Shown: positions 1 through 6,850 of the stretch, piece after piece | How positions within the stretch are numbered: the first letter of the stretch is position 1 | How the letters are laid out: the number at the start of each line of letters is the position of its first letter | Program-made: the position numbers and the translations under genes | Source: DATKMP01 sp035541775 | GTDB lineage: Bacteria; Bacteroidota; Ignavibacteria; UBA10030 | Assembly: GCA_035541775.1 (NCBI GenBank) | Contig: DATKMP010000297.1 | Location: 1-16,328, forward strand | Length of the DNA stretch: 16,328 bases | Reading direction: 5' to 3' | The notes under the pieces: model-generated | The model's database searches: none | What the model was told of the DNA's origin: nothing | Seen by the model: the letters and a program-made list of their open reading frames with translations, nothing else

Positions 1-240
1 GTATTAATGACTATTTCTCAAACAGAGTGGCAAACATACAGGGGTGTACCATCAGGTGGTTCATTCGAAATAAAATTGTATCCAGTCGGTAAAAGCAAAC
101 CGTTTTGGAGTGCCAACCTTGGTTCGCAAACAAGTGGTTATGGAGGAATTGGAATACCTAGTCAAGGAGCAAATAGTATTGTTGATCGTCTAGTTAAAGA
201 TAATCTTATTAAATTAAGAAAAGAATCATCTACAAAATAA
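1..240 (+). CDS. Unknown small protein, first gene cassette (possibly 5' partial)
   Basis: The frame is open from the left edge to a TAA at 238-240. The first ATG is at 7-9, giving 77 aa, but only six bases precede it, so no ribosome binding site can be judged and the gene may begin outside the window. The product is small and basic at its C-terminus (KLRKESSTK), rich in Gly and Ser in the middle, with no signal peptide or membrane segment. I do not recognise a family. The stop codon lies four bases before the attC-like site at 245, which is the usual geometry of an integron cassette gene. This position is the best argument that the frame is a real gene. Confidence 0.5.
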   Translation, partial: VLMTISQTEWQTYRGVPSGGSFEIKLYPVGKSKPFWSANLGSQTSGYGGIGIPSQGANSIVDRLVKDNLIKLRKESSTK

Positions 241-244
241 TGTT

Positions 245-368
245 GCCTAACCAGCGGCTCAAGCTGACAGCCGGAGGCATAAGAATGTTATTGCACAAAG
301 TGCAATGCAAATGAAAAAAAAGAATAATATATTTTATAAACGCCGCAGTTTAGCTTCAGCCGTTAGGC
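245..368 (+). repeat. attC-like integron recombination site 1
   Basis: The site opens with the R'' box GCCTAAC (245-251) and closes with the R' box GTTAGGC (362-368), which are perfect inverted repeats. Inside them GGCTCAAGCT (256-265) pairs with AGCTTCAGCC (352-361), leaving one unpaired base as in the extrahelical bases of folded attC sites. The central part contains a perfect small hairpin, ATTGCAC (290-296) with GTGCAAT (300-306), as in the variable terminal structure. The length of 124 bp is within the known attC range (about 57-141 bp). By family rules IntI would cut between G362 and T363, making 363 the left border of the next cassette. The base composition and pairing are seen; function as a recombination site is inferred. 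Confidence 0.85.
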
Positions 369-494
369 TTCCTGCTGGGCGGCGGGAGTCGAGAAAGTGT
401 CTATCTGTATCAGCGTTTGTCAATGCGTGACACTTTGCAATCTGTAGGGCAGTATAGCTTGATACTAAATCATTATACAACAGGAGAAACTGAC

Positions 495-1460
495 ATGAGA
501 AAAATCACAAATCTTTGGACAAAGCGAGCGTTCGCGGTGTTAACCCATTCTTGTTTGGTAGTTGCCGTGCTTGCATTGGTTGCTGTGCTTGCATCACAGG
601 TACACGCGCAAAACGACCAGATGACACCAATCGCCACGCCTTCGCAACCCAATGCGATTGAAATTGGGACAGGTCCGTTGCCTGGTGCGACCAACTCGGA
701 GACCTGGCATAAGCAGTACGGCAGTCAGTTCGCGCGCAACGTTACGATTGCGACGCTGACACCTTTTCTGCCGGATCCCGCCAAGGCAAGTGGCGCCGCC
801 GTTATCGTCGCGCCCGGCGGCGGTTTTCGCACCTTATCCATGGAAAATGAAGGCTGGAACGTAGCGCGCGCGCTGGCGGAAAAGGGTGTCGCCGCGTTTG
901 TCCTCAAGTATCGCCTGAATCAAACACCGGCCGATATGCCGGGGTTCGAAAAATCTATGCGGGAAATGTTCGCGGGTACAGCGCGGCCGCCACGCCCCGA
1001 ACCCGAAAAGGCGTTCGCCGGTCTTGCTCCGCAGATCGCCGACGCCCGCGCGGCATTTGCCCTTATCCGGAAGCGAGCCGCAGAGTGGCATATCGATTCC
1101 AACCGGATCGGTATGATCGGCTTTTCCGCTGGCGCAATGTTGACAATGGCAACTACACTCGCCGGTGAGGATGCGAAGCCCGCCTTCATCGGCAACATCT
1201 ACGGCCCTCTTGCGTCGGTCACGGTGCCGGCCGAAGCGCCGCCGATGTTCATCGCACTGGCTGCCGACGACCCATTTTTTGGGAACGGCGGTTACGGGCT
1301 CATCGATAGCTGGAAGGCCGCGAAGCGCCCCGTCGAATTCCATCTTTATGAACAGGGTGGCCATGGTTTTGGTATGTACCCGAAGGAAACTACAAGTACC
1401 GGTTGGTTCGATGCCTTTGTGCGTTGGCTCGCGATGCATGGCATGTTGAAGCCGATATGA
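495..1460 (+). CDS. Exported alpha/beta hydrolase (acetyl-xylan esterase/BD-FAE-like), cassette 2
   Basis: This 321-aa protein is a probable carboxylic ester hydrolase. It has an N-terminal signal peptide (basic start, hydrophobic core, VHAQ cleavage region around residue 39). The oxyanion-hole motif APGGGF follows near residue 105, the nucleophile elbow GFSAGA near 210, an acid candidate in AADDPFF near 257, and the catalytic His in GGHGFGMY near 290. This order matches sugar-acetyl esterases of the Aes/BD-FAE type; the substrate is unknown. I chose ATG 495 because AGGAG (482-486) lies eight bases upstream; an in-frame start at 417 would add 26 residues and hide the signal peptide. The gene is clearly more GC-rich (many GCG, CGC and GCC codons) than the flanking DNA, as expected of an acquired cassette. 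A 132-bp leader separates the cassette border (363) from the start, long for a cassette. Confidence 0.85.
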   Translation: MRKITNLWTKRAFAVLTHSCLVVAVLALVAVLASQVHAQNDQMTPIATPSQPNAIEIGTGPLPGATNSETWHKQYGSQFARNVTIATLTPFLPDPAKASGAAVIVAPGGGFRTLSMENEGWNVARALAEKGVAAFVLKYRLNQTPADMPGFEKSMREMFAGTARPPRPEPEKAFAGLAPQIADARAAFALIRKRAAEWHIDSNRIGMIGFSAGAMLTMATTLAGEDAKPAFIGNIYGPLASVTVPAEAPPMFIALAADDPFFGNGGYGLIDSWKAAKRPVEFHLYEQGGHGFGMYPKETTSTGWFDAFVRWLAMHGMLKPI

Positions 1461-1541
1461 TCAGAAAGCAAGCAGTGCCGAGAGCGCTGGTAGGCATTCG
1501 GATGTAGGCAAGTAAGCCATTTGGGTCGCTTCTAACAGGAA

Positions 1542-1667
1542 GCCTAACAAGCGGCTCAAGCTGACGTAAACAGCATTTGTTTTTTAGCATGGCTTAAAGT
1601 GAAGCATGGTTTGGATAATACTACAATCAAACATTACATGTGCGCAGCTTATGTGCAGCCGTTAGGT
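1542..1667 (+). repeat. attC-like integron recombination site 2
   Basis: R'' GCCTAAC (1542-1548) and R' GTTAGGT (1661-1667) bound a 126-bp imperfect palindrome. The left arm is almost identical to that of site 1: from GCCTAAC through GGCTCAAGCTGAC only one base differs (AAGCGG against CAGCGG). On the right arm, CAGCTT (1645-1650) and GCAGCC (1655-1660) supply the complement, with a short insertion. The predicted cut between G1661 and T1662 is the cassette 2/cassette 3 border. The site begins 81 bp after the hydrolase stop codon, further than usual. Confidence 0.82.
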
Positions 1668-1711
1668 GACATCGCATTCATTTATGAATCTCACAATCAA
1701 ATGAGGATTCT

Positions 1712-2074
1712 ATGGACATAAGAAGAGTCGTTCCGGACATAAACACTGACCACATGGAAGAGAGCGTTAAGTTCTACACCGATCTTTTCGGTTTTCAAGT
1801 CGTTATGGACATGAATTGGATCGTGACTCTTGCATCGCCAAGTAATGTTACGGCTCAGATTAACCTCTTAAAAAATCAATCTCCCTCTTTCCAACAATCA
1901 GGTTTGGCTTTGTCAATCGAAGTCGCTGACGTAGATGTAGTTCATGCCACAGCTGTCGCTCTTGGTATGAAGATCATCTACCCTCTGACCAATGAACCGT
2001 GGGGAGTTCGTCGTTTTCACGTCGCCGATCCCAATAATATCATCATCAATGTTATGATGCACCAAAATAAATAA
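1712..2074 (+). CDS. VOC-superfamily (glyoxalase/bleomycin-resistance fold) protein, cassette 3
   Basis: This 120-aa cytoplasmic protein is a single-domain vicinal oxygen chelate protein. The typical beta-alpha-beta-beta-beta modules are visible: an N-terminal strand (RRVVPDINTDH), a helix with SVKFYTDLFGF, a second module near residue 70 (ALSIEVADVD), then the hallmark C-terminal end WGVRRFHVADPNNIIINV, which resembles the WG.R.F...DP.GN motif. Relatives include glyoxalases, dioxygenases and drug-binding resistance proteins, and the sequence does not decide between them. GAGGA (1703-1707) sits four bases before the ATG. The stop is only four bases before the collapsed attC at 2079, so the gene fills its cassette as integron genes normally do. 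VOC proteins are frequent cargo of integron cassettes. Confidence 0.85.
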   Translation: MDIRRVVPDINTDHMEESVKFYTDLFGFQVVMDMNWIVTLASPSNVTAQINLLKNQSPSFQQSGLALSIEVADVDVVHATAVALGMKIIYPLTNEPWGVRRFHVADPNNIIINVMMHQNK

Positions 2075-2078
2075 TACT

Positions 2079-2110
2079 TCCTAACCCGCGTATCAAGCTG
2101 GCCGTTAGGC
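2079..2110 (+). repeat. Collapsed attC-like site 3 (internal part deleted)
   Basis: The outer boxes TCCTAAC (2079-2085) and GTTAGGC (2104-2110) are still inverted repeats, and CAAGCTG (2094-2100) matches the inner left arm of sites 1 and 2. The complementary inner right arm and the whole central loop are missing, leaving 32 bp, far below the shortest known functional attC sites. The simplest reading is a deletion between the L'' and R' regions. The first base of R'' also departs from the RYYYAAC consensus. It probably marks an old cassette border that can no longer be excised efficiently. Confidence 0.55.
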
Positions 2111-2160
2111 AGCACGAAAATGAAATGCAATATATACTTTAATAATGAGGAGATAATATC

Positions 2161-2448
2161 ATGAGAACAGATATTTTTATCGTTGGTGCACGACTTCTTG
2201 GTGTTTGGCAATTGGTTGGAGCTATTGAGACATTAGCTTATTTAATATTTAATTGGATGAAATCTTACCCAATGTCACCAACGAATCATGAATACCAACT
2301 AATCCGCGTTGGTGTAGAATTATTTGTCGGTTTATACCTTGTTCTACGACCATATCATCTATGTAATATTATCGAACGTTTTACTGAAACTATTCCTATG
2401 GTGCAGAAAGAAGAGGAAGGAAGTAAAGAAAAGACCGAAGATAAATAA
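2161..2448 (+). CDS. Small membrane protein with two predicted helices, last cassette-like gene
   Basis: The 95-aa product has two hydrophobic stretches, roughly residues 5-31 (IFIVGARLLGVWQLVG and following) and 46-63 (LIRVGVELFVGLYLVL). They are separated by a short polar loop, and the protein ends in a highly charged tail rich in Glu and Lys (EEEGSKEKTEDK). It is probably an inner-membrane protein with a cytoplasmic tail. No family is recognised. An excellent ribosome binding site, GAGGAG (2147-2152), precedes the ATG by eight bases. The gene starts 50 bp after the collapsed attC and no attC follows it, so it is either the terminal cassette with a lost site or the first host gene beyond the array. 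Confidence 0.7.
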   Translation: MRTDIFIVGARLLGVWQLVGAIETLAYLIFNWMKSYPMSPTNHEYQLIRVGVELFVGLYLVLRPYHLCNIIERFTETIPMVQKEEEGSKEKTEDK

Positions 2449-2465
2449 ATCTCTTCTATAGGGTA

Positions 2466-2480
2466 TCCCGGAAATCGGGA
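2466..2480. repeat. Short hairpin TCCCG/CGGGA
   Basis: TCCCG (2466-2470) and CGGGA (2476-2480) form a 5-bp stem with a GAAAT loop, 17 bp after the stop of the small membrane protein. No T-run follows closely on either strand, so it is a weak terminator at best. It lies just upstream of a longer palindrome and may be part of the same repeat unit. Confidence 0.4.
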
Positions 2481-2509
2481 AGTCCAACAAGTTCTTTCAT
2501 AATTTTGAT

Positions 2510-2542
2510 TTCTTGCTCCCAGGTAGAACTTGGGAGCAAGAA
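2510..2542. repeat. REP-like 12-bp palindrome at the right edge of the cassette region
   Basis: TTCTTGCTCCCA (2510-2521) is the exact reverse complement of TGGGAGCAAGAA (2531-2542), with a 9-base centre containing GGTAGAAC. There is no U-run on either side, which argues against an intrinsic terminator. The form resembles repetitive extragenic palindromes. The 8-mer GGTAGAAC recurs in the 85-bp element at 8515-8599, so the two may be related. It sits between the + strand cassette genes and the convergent esterase gene. Confidence 0.6.
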
Positions 2543-2688
2543 CAAAGATTACATGTGATTTGGCGGCAAGACAAAGTGCTTCGCTCAACAATCGACCGAT
2601 CGTTGTCTTGCTGGGGAATGCGTATTGACCTCGCTAAACTGAAGACCACTGTTTTCATTTTTTTGATCTGTATCAATTTGTTATCGAT

Positions 2689-4797
2689 CTATTTCATGAA
2701 GATCATTTTTTTTGTTTGAACAAAACTTCCAGATTGAATTCTGTAAAAATAAACGCCGCTTGGATAATGATTGGCATCAAAACTCACTTCGTAAAAACCT
2801 GCAACCAACTCTTTGTCGATTAACACTTGAATTTCTCTGCCCAGAATATCATAGACAATTATTTTGGTTAACGCCGCTTTCGGCAGCGCAAATTTTATGA
2901 TTGAAGTTGGATTGAATGGATTGGGATAGTTCTGGCTTAAGGAAAACGCCATCGGCTTTCCTCCGTTTGCTTTGATAGCGGTTTCAGATTGCGGAAAAAT
3001 CGAAGCGTCGCTCCATGGACCCAAACCAATAGCGTTGCTCGCTTGAACTCGCCAGTAGTAATTGTTTCCCGGGAGAAACCCAAATAATTCTTTGACCGTA
3101 TCCGACGTTGAACTTGATGCATTGATATTCACGAAAGTCGAATCGTTGGATATCTGTATTAAATATTGATCAGCGTAACTTGCTTTCTTCCAATGAAATT
3201 TAAACCCAAGATATCCAAAGAGAGAAGAATCCGGAGTCGTGACAACAATTAATTGCGGCTTCGACGGCAAAGGACCAGCGGTTGTAAGCTGCCAGACATC
3301 GCTCCATGGTCCCGGGCCGGAAGAACTTTCTATCCGTACACGCCAATTGTATAGTTTACTTTTTAATAAACCAGAGATCGATTTTGATGTATCTGTTGTC
3401 GAATCAATGATAACATTATTTGCAAAAGTGAGGTCGTTGGATAATTCGATAATATACTTTTGAGCGTCGTTCGCCTTGTTCCATTGAAAGGTGATTGCTG
3501 TATCCATGCCTTTTTGAAGATTCACCGGAAAGATTAAAGACGTCCTTCCAAAGTACGACGTCCCGTTCAAAAGCGTCGGCGTTGTCCACGTAATCCATGG
3601 AGAAAGGTTTATACTATAGGGACTGTCCGATATATTCGTATTGACGGTATCCTTGCCAAGGAGGAATTTGTCCACAAACGCTCCGATTTCTGGTAGCTGG
3701 GTATCTGGAACGGCACAATGGTTATGCCCGCCGATAATGGAAAAGCCGAATCTATCGTCGATGCCCAGCGCATGATAAACCGTTTCAGCCGCTCTGCTTG
3801 CGACATCGCACGATTGATTTGAAAGCCATGTAAAACTCGGGTTTGCTGTAACATACAACGCACGCGGCGCCACCATCGCCATTAATTCATGATGATCTTC
3901 CGGGAGGTACGAAACATTATTGCCGTTAAATTGTTTCATCGCATCCATAAACCAGTTATAATCTGTGTTATCTATATCTTCCACTGTGTCTGAAGGAAGG
4001 GAGCGCGAGTACCGCCACGACGTGGCACCGCCGCCGCCCGACTCTTGAGCTATGGTCAGGGCAACACGTTCATCAAGAGCGCCTGCAAAGAGTGCTAACT
4101 TACCGGCGTACGAGCATCCGGTTACAGCAATATGTTTCAGATCGATGGGAAGAACATTTTGCACTAACTCCAAACCATCGATGATACGGCTGACTCCCCA
4201 AGACCATGCGCTGTATTGTCCCGTATTGGTTGGATTAAGATTGGGATAAAGTTGGTAGTACGGATTAGAGACTTGTGGATTGCCGTACGTTGAGACCTGA
4301 TCATGGTTGAATGTGATTTGTGCAATATTGCGGCTACTAAAAATAGAAGAGGGAATACTGCCACTGGGACTATTCATACCGATCACTGCAGGAAAGGGTC
4401 CTGTACCGGATGGTAGGATAACTTGCGATGTCAACGTGAGCACCTTCCCCTTTACAGTTACATTTACTGTCAACACACCACCCGAGTAACTGGCTGTTAT
4501 CGTATCCGGACGAGTCGGTTTTGTACCGATTTCATAATTTTGAATCTGTGCGCCGATTTCCGTACGACGGTATTCCCAGTCAGAGAAATTCATAATTCGA
4601 CCTCTGCCATCGGCCCACATAAACGGGTCGGGTAAAGACTGGATGGCAGGAAGTTGGCTGAAGGAAGGTAAATTCGGTAACGGATCATTTGCGCCCGTGT
4701 TCTCAACGGTATAGACGAAAGGCATTTGCTGAGCCAATAAAACAACAAACGGAAGTATGCAAAGTAAAAATACAAATAGTATCGTTTTTATTTTCAT
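2689..4797 (-). CDS. Secreted CE15-like glucuronoyl esterase with two FN3 domains and T9SS sorting tail
   Basis: The 702-aa protein starts with a signal peptide (MKIKTILFVFLLCILP, cleavage near LLAQQ). The catalytic alpha/beta-hydrolase domain covers about residues 30-385. Its nucleophile motif is GCSYAGK (Ser 229), followed by QESGGGG (Glu 252 as acid candidate) and GGHNHC (His 360), the arrangement of carbohydrate esterase family 15, whose members cleave ester bonds between lignin and glucuronic acid in xylan. Two fibronectin III domains follow (about 430-507 and 513-605), each with a YxWRV motif. The last 86 residues are a T9SS type A sorting domain beginning AFSLSQNYPNPFNPT. Export through T9SS to the surface is inferred. 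ATG 4797 is preferred because GAGGAA lies just upstream; ATG 4812 would put five residues before the signal peptide and has no such site. The cytosine-rich surroundings of the N-terminus show nothing odd. The substrate is unproven. Confidence 0.88.
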   Translation of the reverse strand: MKIKTILFVFLLCILPFVVLLAQQMPFVYTVENTGANDPLPNLPSFSQLPAIQSLPDPFMWADGRGRIMNFSDWEYRRTEIGAQIQNYEIGTKPTRPDTITASYSGGVLTVNVTVKGKVLTLTSQVILPSGTGPFPAVIGMNSPSGSIPSSIFSSRNIAQITFNHDQVSTYGNPQVSNPYYQLYPNLNPTNTGQYSAWSWGVSRIIDGLELVQNVLPIDLKHIAVTGCSYAGKLALFAGALDERVALTIAQESGGGGATSWRYSRSLPSDTVEDIDNTDYNWFMDAMKQFNGNNVSYLPEDHHELMAMVAPRALYVTANPSFTWLSNQSCDVASRAAETVYHALGIDDRFGFSIIGGHNHCAVPDTQLPEIGAFVDKFLLGKDTVNTNISDSPYSINLSPWITWTTPTLLNGTSYFGRTSLIFPVNLQKGMDTAITFQWNKANDAQKYIIELSNDLTFANNVIIDSTTDTSKSISGLLKSKLYNWRVRIESSSGPGPWSDVWQLTTAGPLPSKPQLIVVTTPDSSLFGYLGFKFHWKKASYADQYLIQISNDSTFVNINASSSTSDTVKELFGFLPGNNYYWRVQASNAIGLGPWSDASIFPQSETAIKANGGKPMAFSLSQNYPNPFNPTSIIKFALPKAALTKIIVYDILGREIQVLIDKELVAGFYEVSFDANHYPSGVYFYRIQSGSFVQTKKMIFMK

Positions 4798-4812
4798 GTC
4801 GATGTTCCTCAT

Positions 4813-5289
4813 AATGTTGTTGCTGATTCCAGAAACTTTTTAAACGGGAACAATATGTCTAATTTGTTTTCCAGATTCAAGCGGTAATATTTAACAAGAC
4901 GTCGCAACATTGTTGTCTCACTTATTAATAACATGATTTTTTTTCGATGGATGCAAGATGTTTTTTGTTTTGAATATTGCCAATCGAATCGGCGGAACAA
5001 TGCAGCACACAAGACTTTTCAATTTACAACACAAAACGAATTTATTAGTTCAAATAACGATGGCAATTCAAAACGCTCATGCATCAAGCTGCTTGTACTC
5101 TTGGAATTTGCAGCGTTGTGGACATACGCCAGATCAAACAATGGATGAAGATACAGAAAGAATCGATCTAGCGCTCGAATGCGGCGGCATTTTTACGTCG
5201 ACGATTTCGAAAAAAAGTTGTGTGTACGTGGACTAACAAAAAACGCCCGTCAGTGAGCAGGGTGAACGTGTACGCTGCGTTGATTATTT
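4813..5289. other. About 480-bp stretch without a convincing gene
   Basis: The part next to 4813 should carry the promoter and leader of the leftward esterase gene and is AT-rich. A + strand frame at 4958-5236 could give 92 aa, but it lacks a ribosome binding site, has no recognisable domain and has unusual composition (many Cys, His, Gln), so I do not call it. The last 50 bp lie just downstream of the leftward acetyltransferase gene and include a weak terminator candidate. Confidence 0.5.
5238..5281 (-). terminator. Weak terminator candidate after the GNAT gene
   Basis: Read on the - strand, AACGC (5277-5281) can pair with GCGTT, with an inner CCC/GGG pairing, and the second arm runs directly into six T residues (A-run 5238-5243 on the + strand). 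It starts nine bases after the acetyltransferase stop codon. The stem is short and its loop long, so this is tentative. Confidence 0.3.
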
Positions 5290-5781
5290 TTATTGACTCA
5301 ATGGTTTATGAAGTTCAAGAATCAAGCTTGTATCGTCGGGATCGTGAAATCCATGTTTTCGGTACACACGTTCACCCGCATCGGTCGCATTCAACACCAA
5401 TCTCGCAAAACCGTCCCTCGTTGTATCATCAATAATATACTGCATCAACCGACTGCCAATGCCTTGCTTTCTGAATGAAGGATAAACGAAAAAGTTAAGC
5501 ACGTGTCCGCATTTGCGCTGCAACGGCTCGGTCCACGGCGGCAGCGAATAAATCAAAACACCTGCACCGCAGCATAATGTATCCCCTAAAAATCCGGCAT
5601 AACCACGATAGCTGTTCTCGCGCAACGCCTTCTGAAAATATTCTCGCGTCTTTCTCTCGAGATCATTTTTTGTTGTAGGGTTTATTTCGGGATGAAGTTC
5701 CGAACAAAAATCCATCCGTATCTTCACCAGAAATTCCACTTCTTCTTGATTCGTTCTCCGGAGAAGTAATTGATCCGCCAT
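5290..5781 (-). CDS. GNAT-family N-acetyltransferase
   Basis: The 163-aa protein is a single-domain GCN5-related acetyltransferase that would transfer an acetyl group from acetyl-CoA to an amine; the acceptor is unknown. The acetyl-CoA binding motif A is clear: a strand NFFVYPSFRKQGIGSRLMQYI around residues 105-125, with the Q/RxxGxG element as RKQGIG. It is followed by the motif B region LVLNATDAGERVYRKHGF, whose Tyr (VYRKHGF) is the usual general-acid candidate. ATG 5781 is preferred, with a purine-rich AAAGAAGAG directly upstream; a TTG at 5814 would add 11 lysine-rich residues. It lies 43 bp after the secreted protein encoded upstream on the same strand and may be co-transcribed with it. 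Confidence 0.85.
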   Translation of the reverse strand: MADQLLLRRTNQEEVEFLVKIRMDFCSELHPEINPTTKNDLERKTREYFQKALRENSYRGYAGFLGDTLCCGAGVLIYSLPPWTEPLQRKCGHVLNFFVYPSFRKQGIGSRLMQYIIDDTTRDGFARLVLNATDAGERVYRKHGFHDPDDTSLILELHKPLSQ

Positions 5782-5824
5782 CTCTTCTTTCTTTTTGCAA
5801 TGGTTCGCTTTCAACAGGAATGCT

Positions 5825-6613
5825 TCACTTCAACAGCAGCAATTTTTTTGTCGCTTGAAATTTTCCCGCTGTCAAAGTATAAAAATACACGCCGCTGGCA
5901 AACGGAGAAGCATGAAACGTCGCTTCATAACTTCCCGCATTCTTCGTTTCATTAACCAATGTTGCCACTTCTCTTCCAACAATATCATACACCTTCAAGG
6001 TCACCGTACTATAAACGGGGACAGAATATTTTATAACCGTCGTCGGATTAAAGGGGTTGGGATAATTTTGAAAGACGACCGCCGTCTTCGGCGAGGCGCT
6101 GCCCGCCGTTTGCGCCACGGAGGTTGTGCTATTGGTTACACCGTTTCCGCTGATGCGCATGGCATAAGCGGAACCATTCAAGCTTGTCGGCCAGTTGCGG
6201 GTGTTGCTGGTGAACGCAATGCTCCATGTTGAATACGATATGCCATTATTCGCAGAGCCGCTGACACTCAATGTGAAAGCAGAAGTCTGATACCCCGCGG
6301 GTGCAGATAGATTAACGGCCGTACCTTGAGCAGTGAATGAAAAGGTGGTGTCGCTTATCGTCATGGTTCCGCCTTGATACGGGCATTCCGTACCGCCGTA
6401 ATACCAGATACCGTTCGTTTTAATGCTTCCATCCGAATACTTTACAAATACTTCGTTGCCATAATTCGATGTGTCGTTATTCAAAACTGCATGCCAAGAT
6501 TCCGTTGCCACTGCGGCTGCGGTATCCACAACAAACGAAATATGATTTTGTTTTTGCGCGAGCGCCCCGTTGGCAATAATAAATACCAATAAAGATAGAA
6601 TCAGTTGCTTCAT
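5825..6613 (-). CDS. Secreted protein of unknown function with T9SS sorting domain
   Basis: The 262-aa protein has a signal peptide (MKQLILSLLVFIIANGALAQ, cleaved near residue 19). A beta-rich Ser/Thr/Gly/Asn-rich domain of about 150 residues follows that I cannot assign. A C-terminal T9SS type A sorting domain occupies roughly residues 178-262, with the signature VVFQNYPNPFNPTTVIKYSVP and the closing pattern SGVYFYTLTAGKFQATKKLLLLK. It is presumably moved across the outer membrane and attached to the surface or released. GGAAA lies seven to eight bases before the ATG, so the start is well supported. Its sorting tail closely resembles that of the esterase at 2689-4797, which is expected of cargo of one secretion system. 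Confidence 0.85.
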   Translation of the reverse strand: MKQLILSLLVFIIANGALAQKQNHISFVVDTAAAVATESWHAVLNNDTSNYGNEVFVKYSDGSIKTNGIWYYGGTECPYQGGTMTISDTTFSFTAQGTAVNLSAPAGYQTSAFTLSVSGSANNGISYSTWSIAFTSNTRNWPTSLNGSAYAMRISGNGVTNSTTSVAQTAGSASPKTAVVFQNYPNPFNPTTVIKYSVPVYSTVTLKVYDIVGREVATLVNETKNAGSYEATFHASPFASGVYFYTLTAGKFQATKKLLLLK

Positions 6614-6850
6614 GTTTTTTCCTTTTATAATGTTTTTGTGAGGTCAATCAATTTCTTTGTCATGGAACATCAAAGCATTTCAAAAGTGTAACATTGTATG
6701 ATGTTGATAAAAGATTGAAAATTCAACTCTGTGGATCACAAGGAACGCCTCATCCTTCTTGCATTCAATCAATATTTTTTGTTTCTTTTATTCCGTTCAC
6801 TGTCTCGCGGAGAAAAATTTTTTTCATTAAAACAAGTCTTACAAAAAAAT

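Noticed and set aside
435..466. A sigma70-like promoter (TTGCAA ... GATACT) in front of the hydrolase
   Set aside because: The spacing is 20 bases and the -10 match is poor; promoters of this lineage also differ from the Escherichia coli consensus.
834..1439. A 201-aa frame on the - strand inside the hydrolase cassette
   Set aside because: It is antisense to a gene with clear catalytic motifs, and high GC content produces long shadow frames; the translation has no domain-like pattern.
2510..2542. An intrinsic terminator for the cassette genes or the esterase
   Set aside because: The stem is good but no T-run follows on either strand, so it is listed as a palindromic repeat instead.
4958..5236. 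A 92-aa + strand frame in the gap between the esterase and the GNAT gene
   Set aside because: There is no ribosome binding site, no domain and odd composition; it could be a remnant but I cannot support it as a gene.
6614..6850. A small gene in the divergent intergenic region
   Set aside because: The only frames are the N-terminal extension of the decarboxylase and short AT-rich frames; the stretch is more likely the divergent promoter region.
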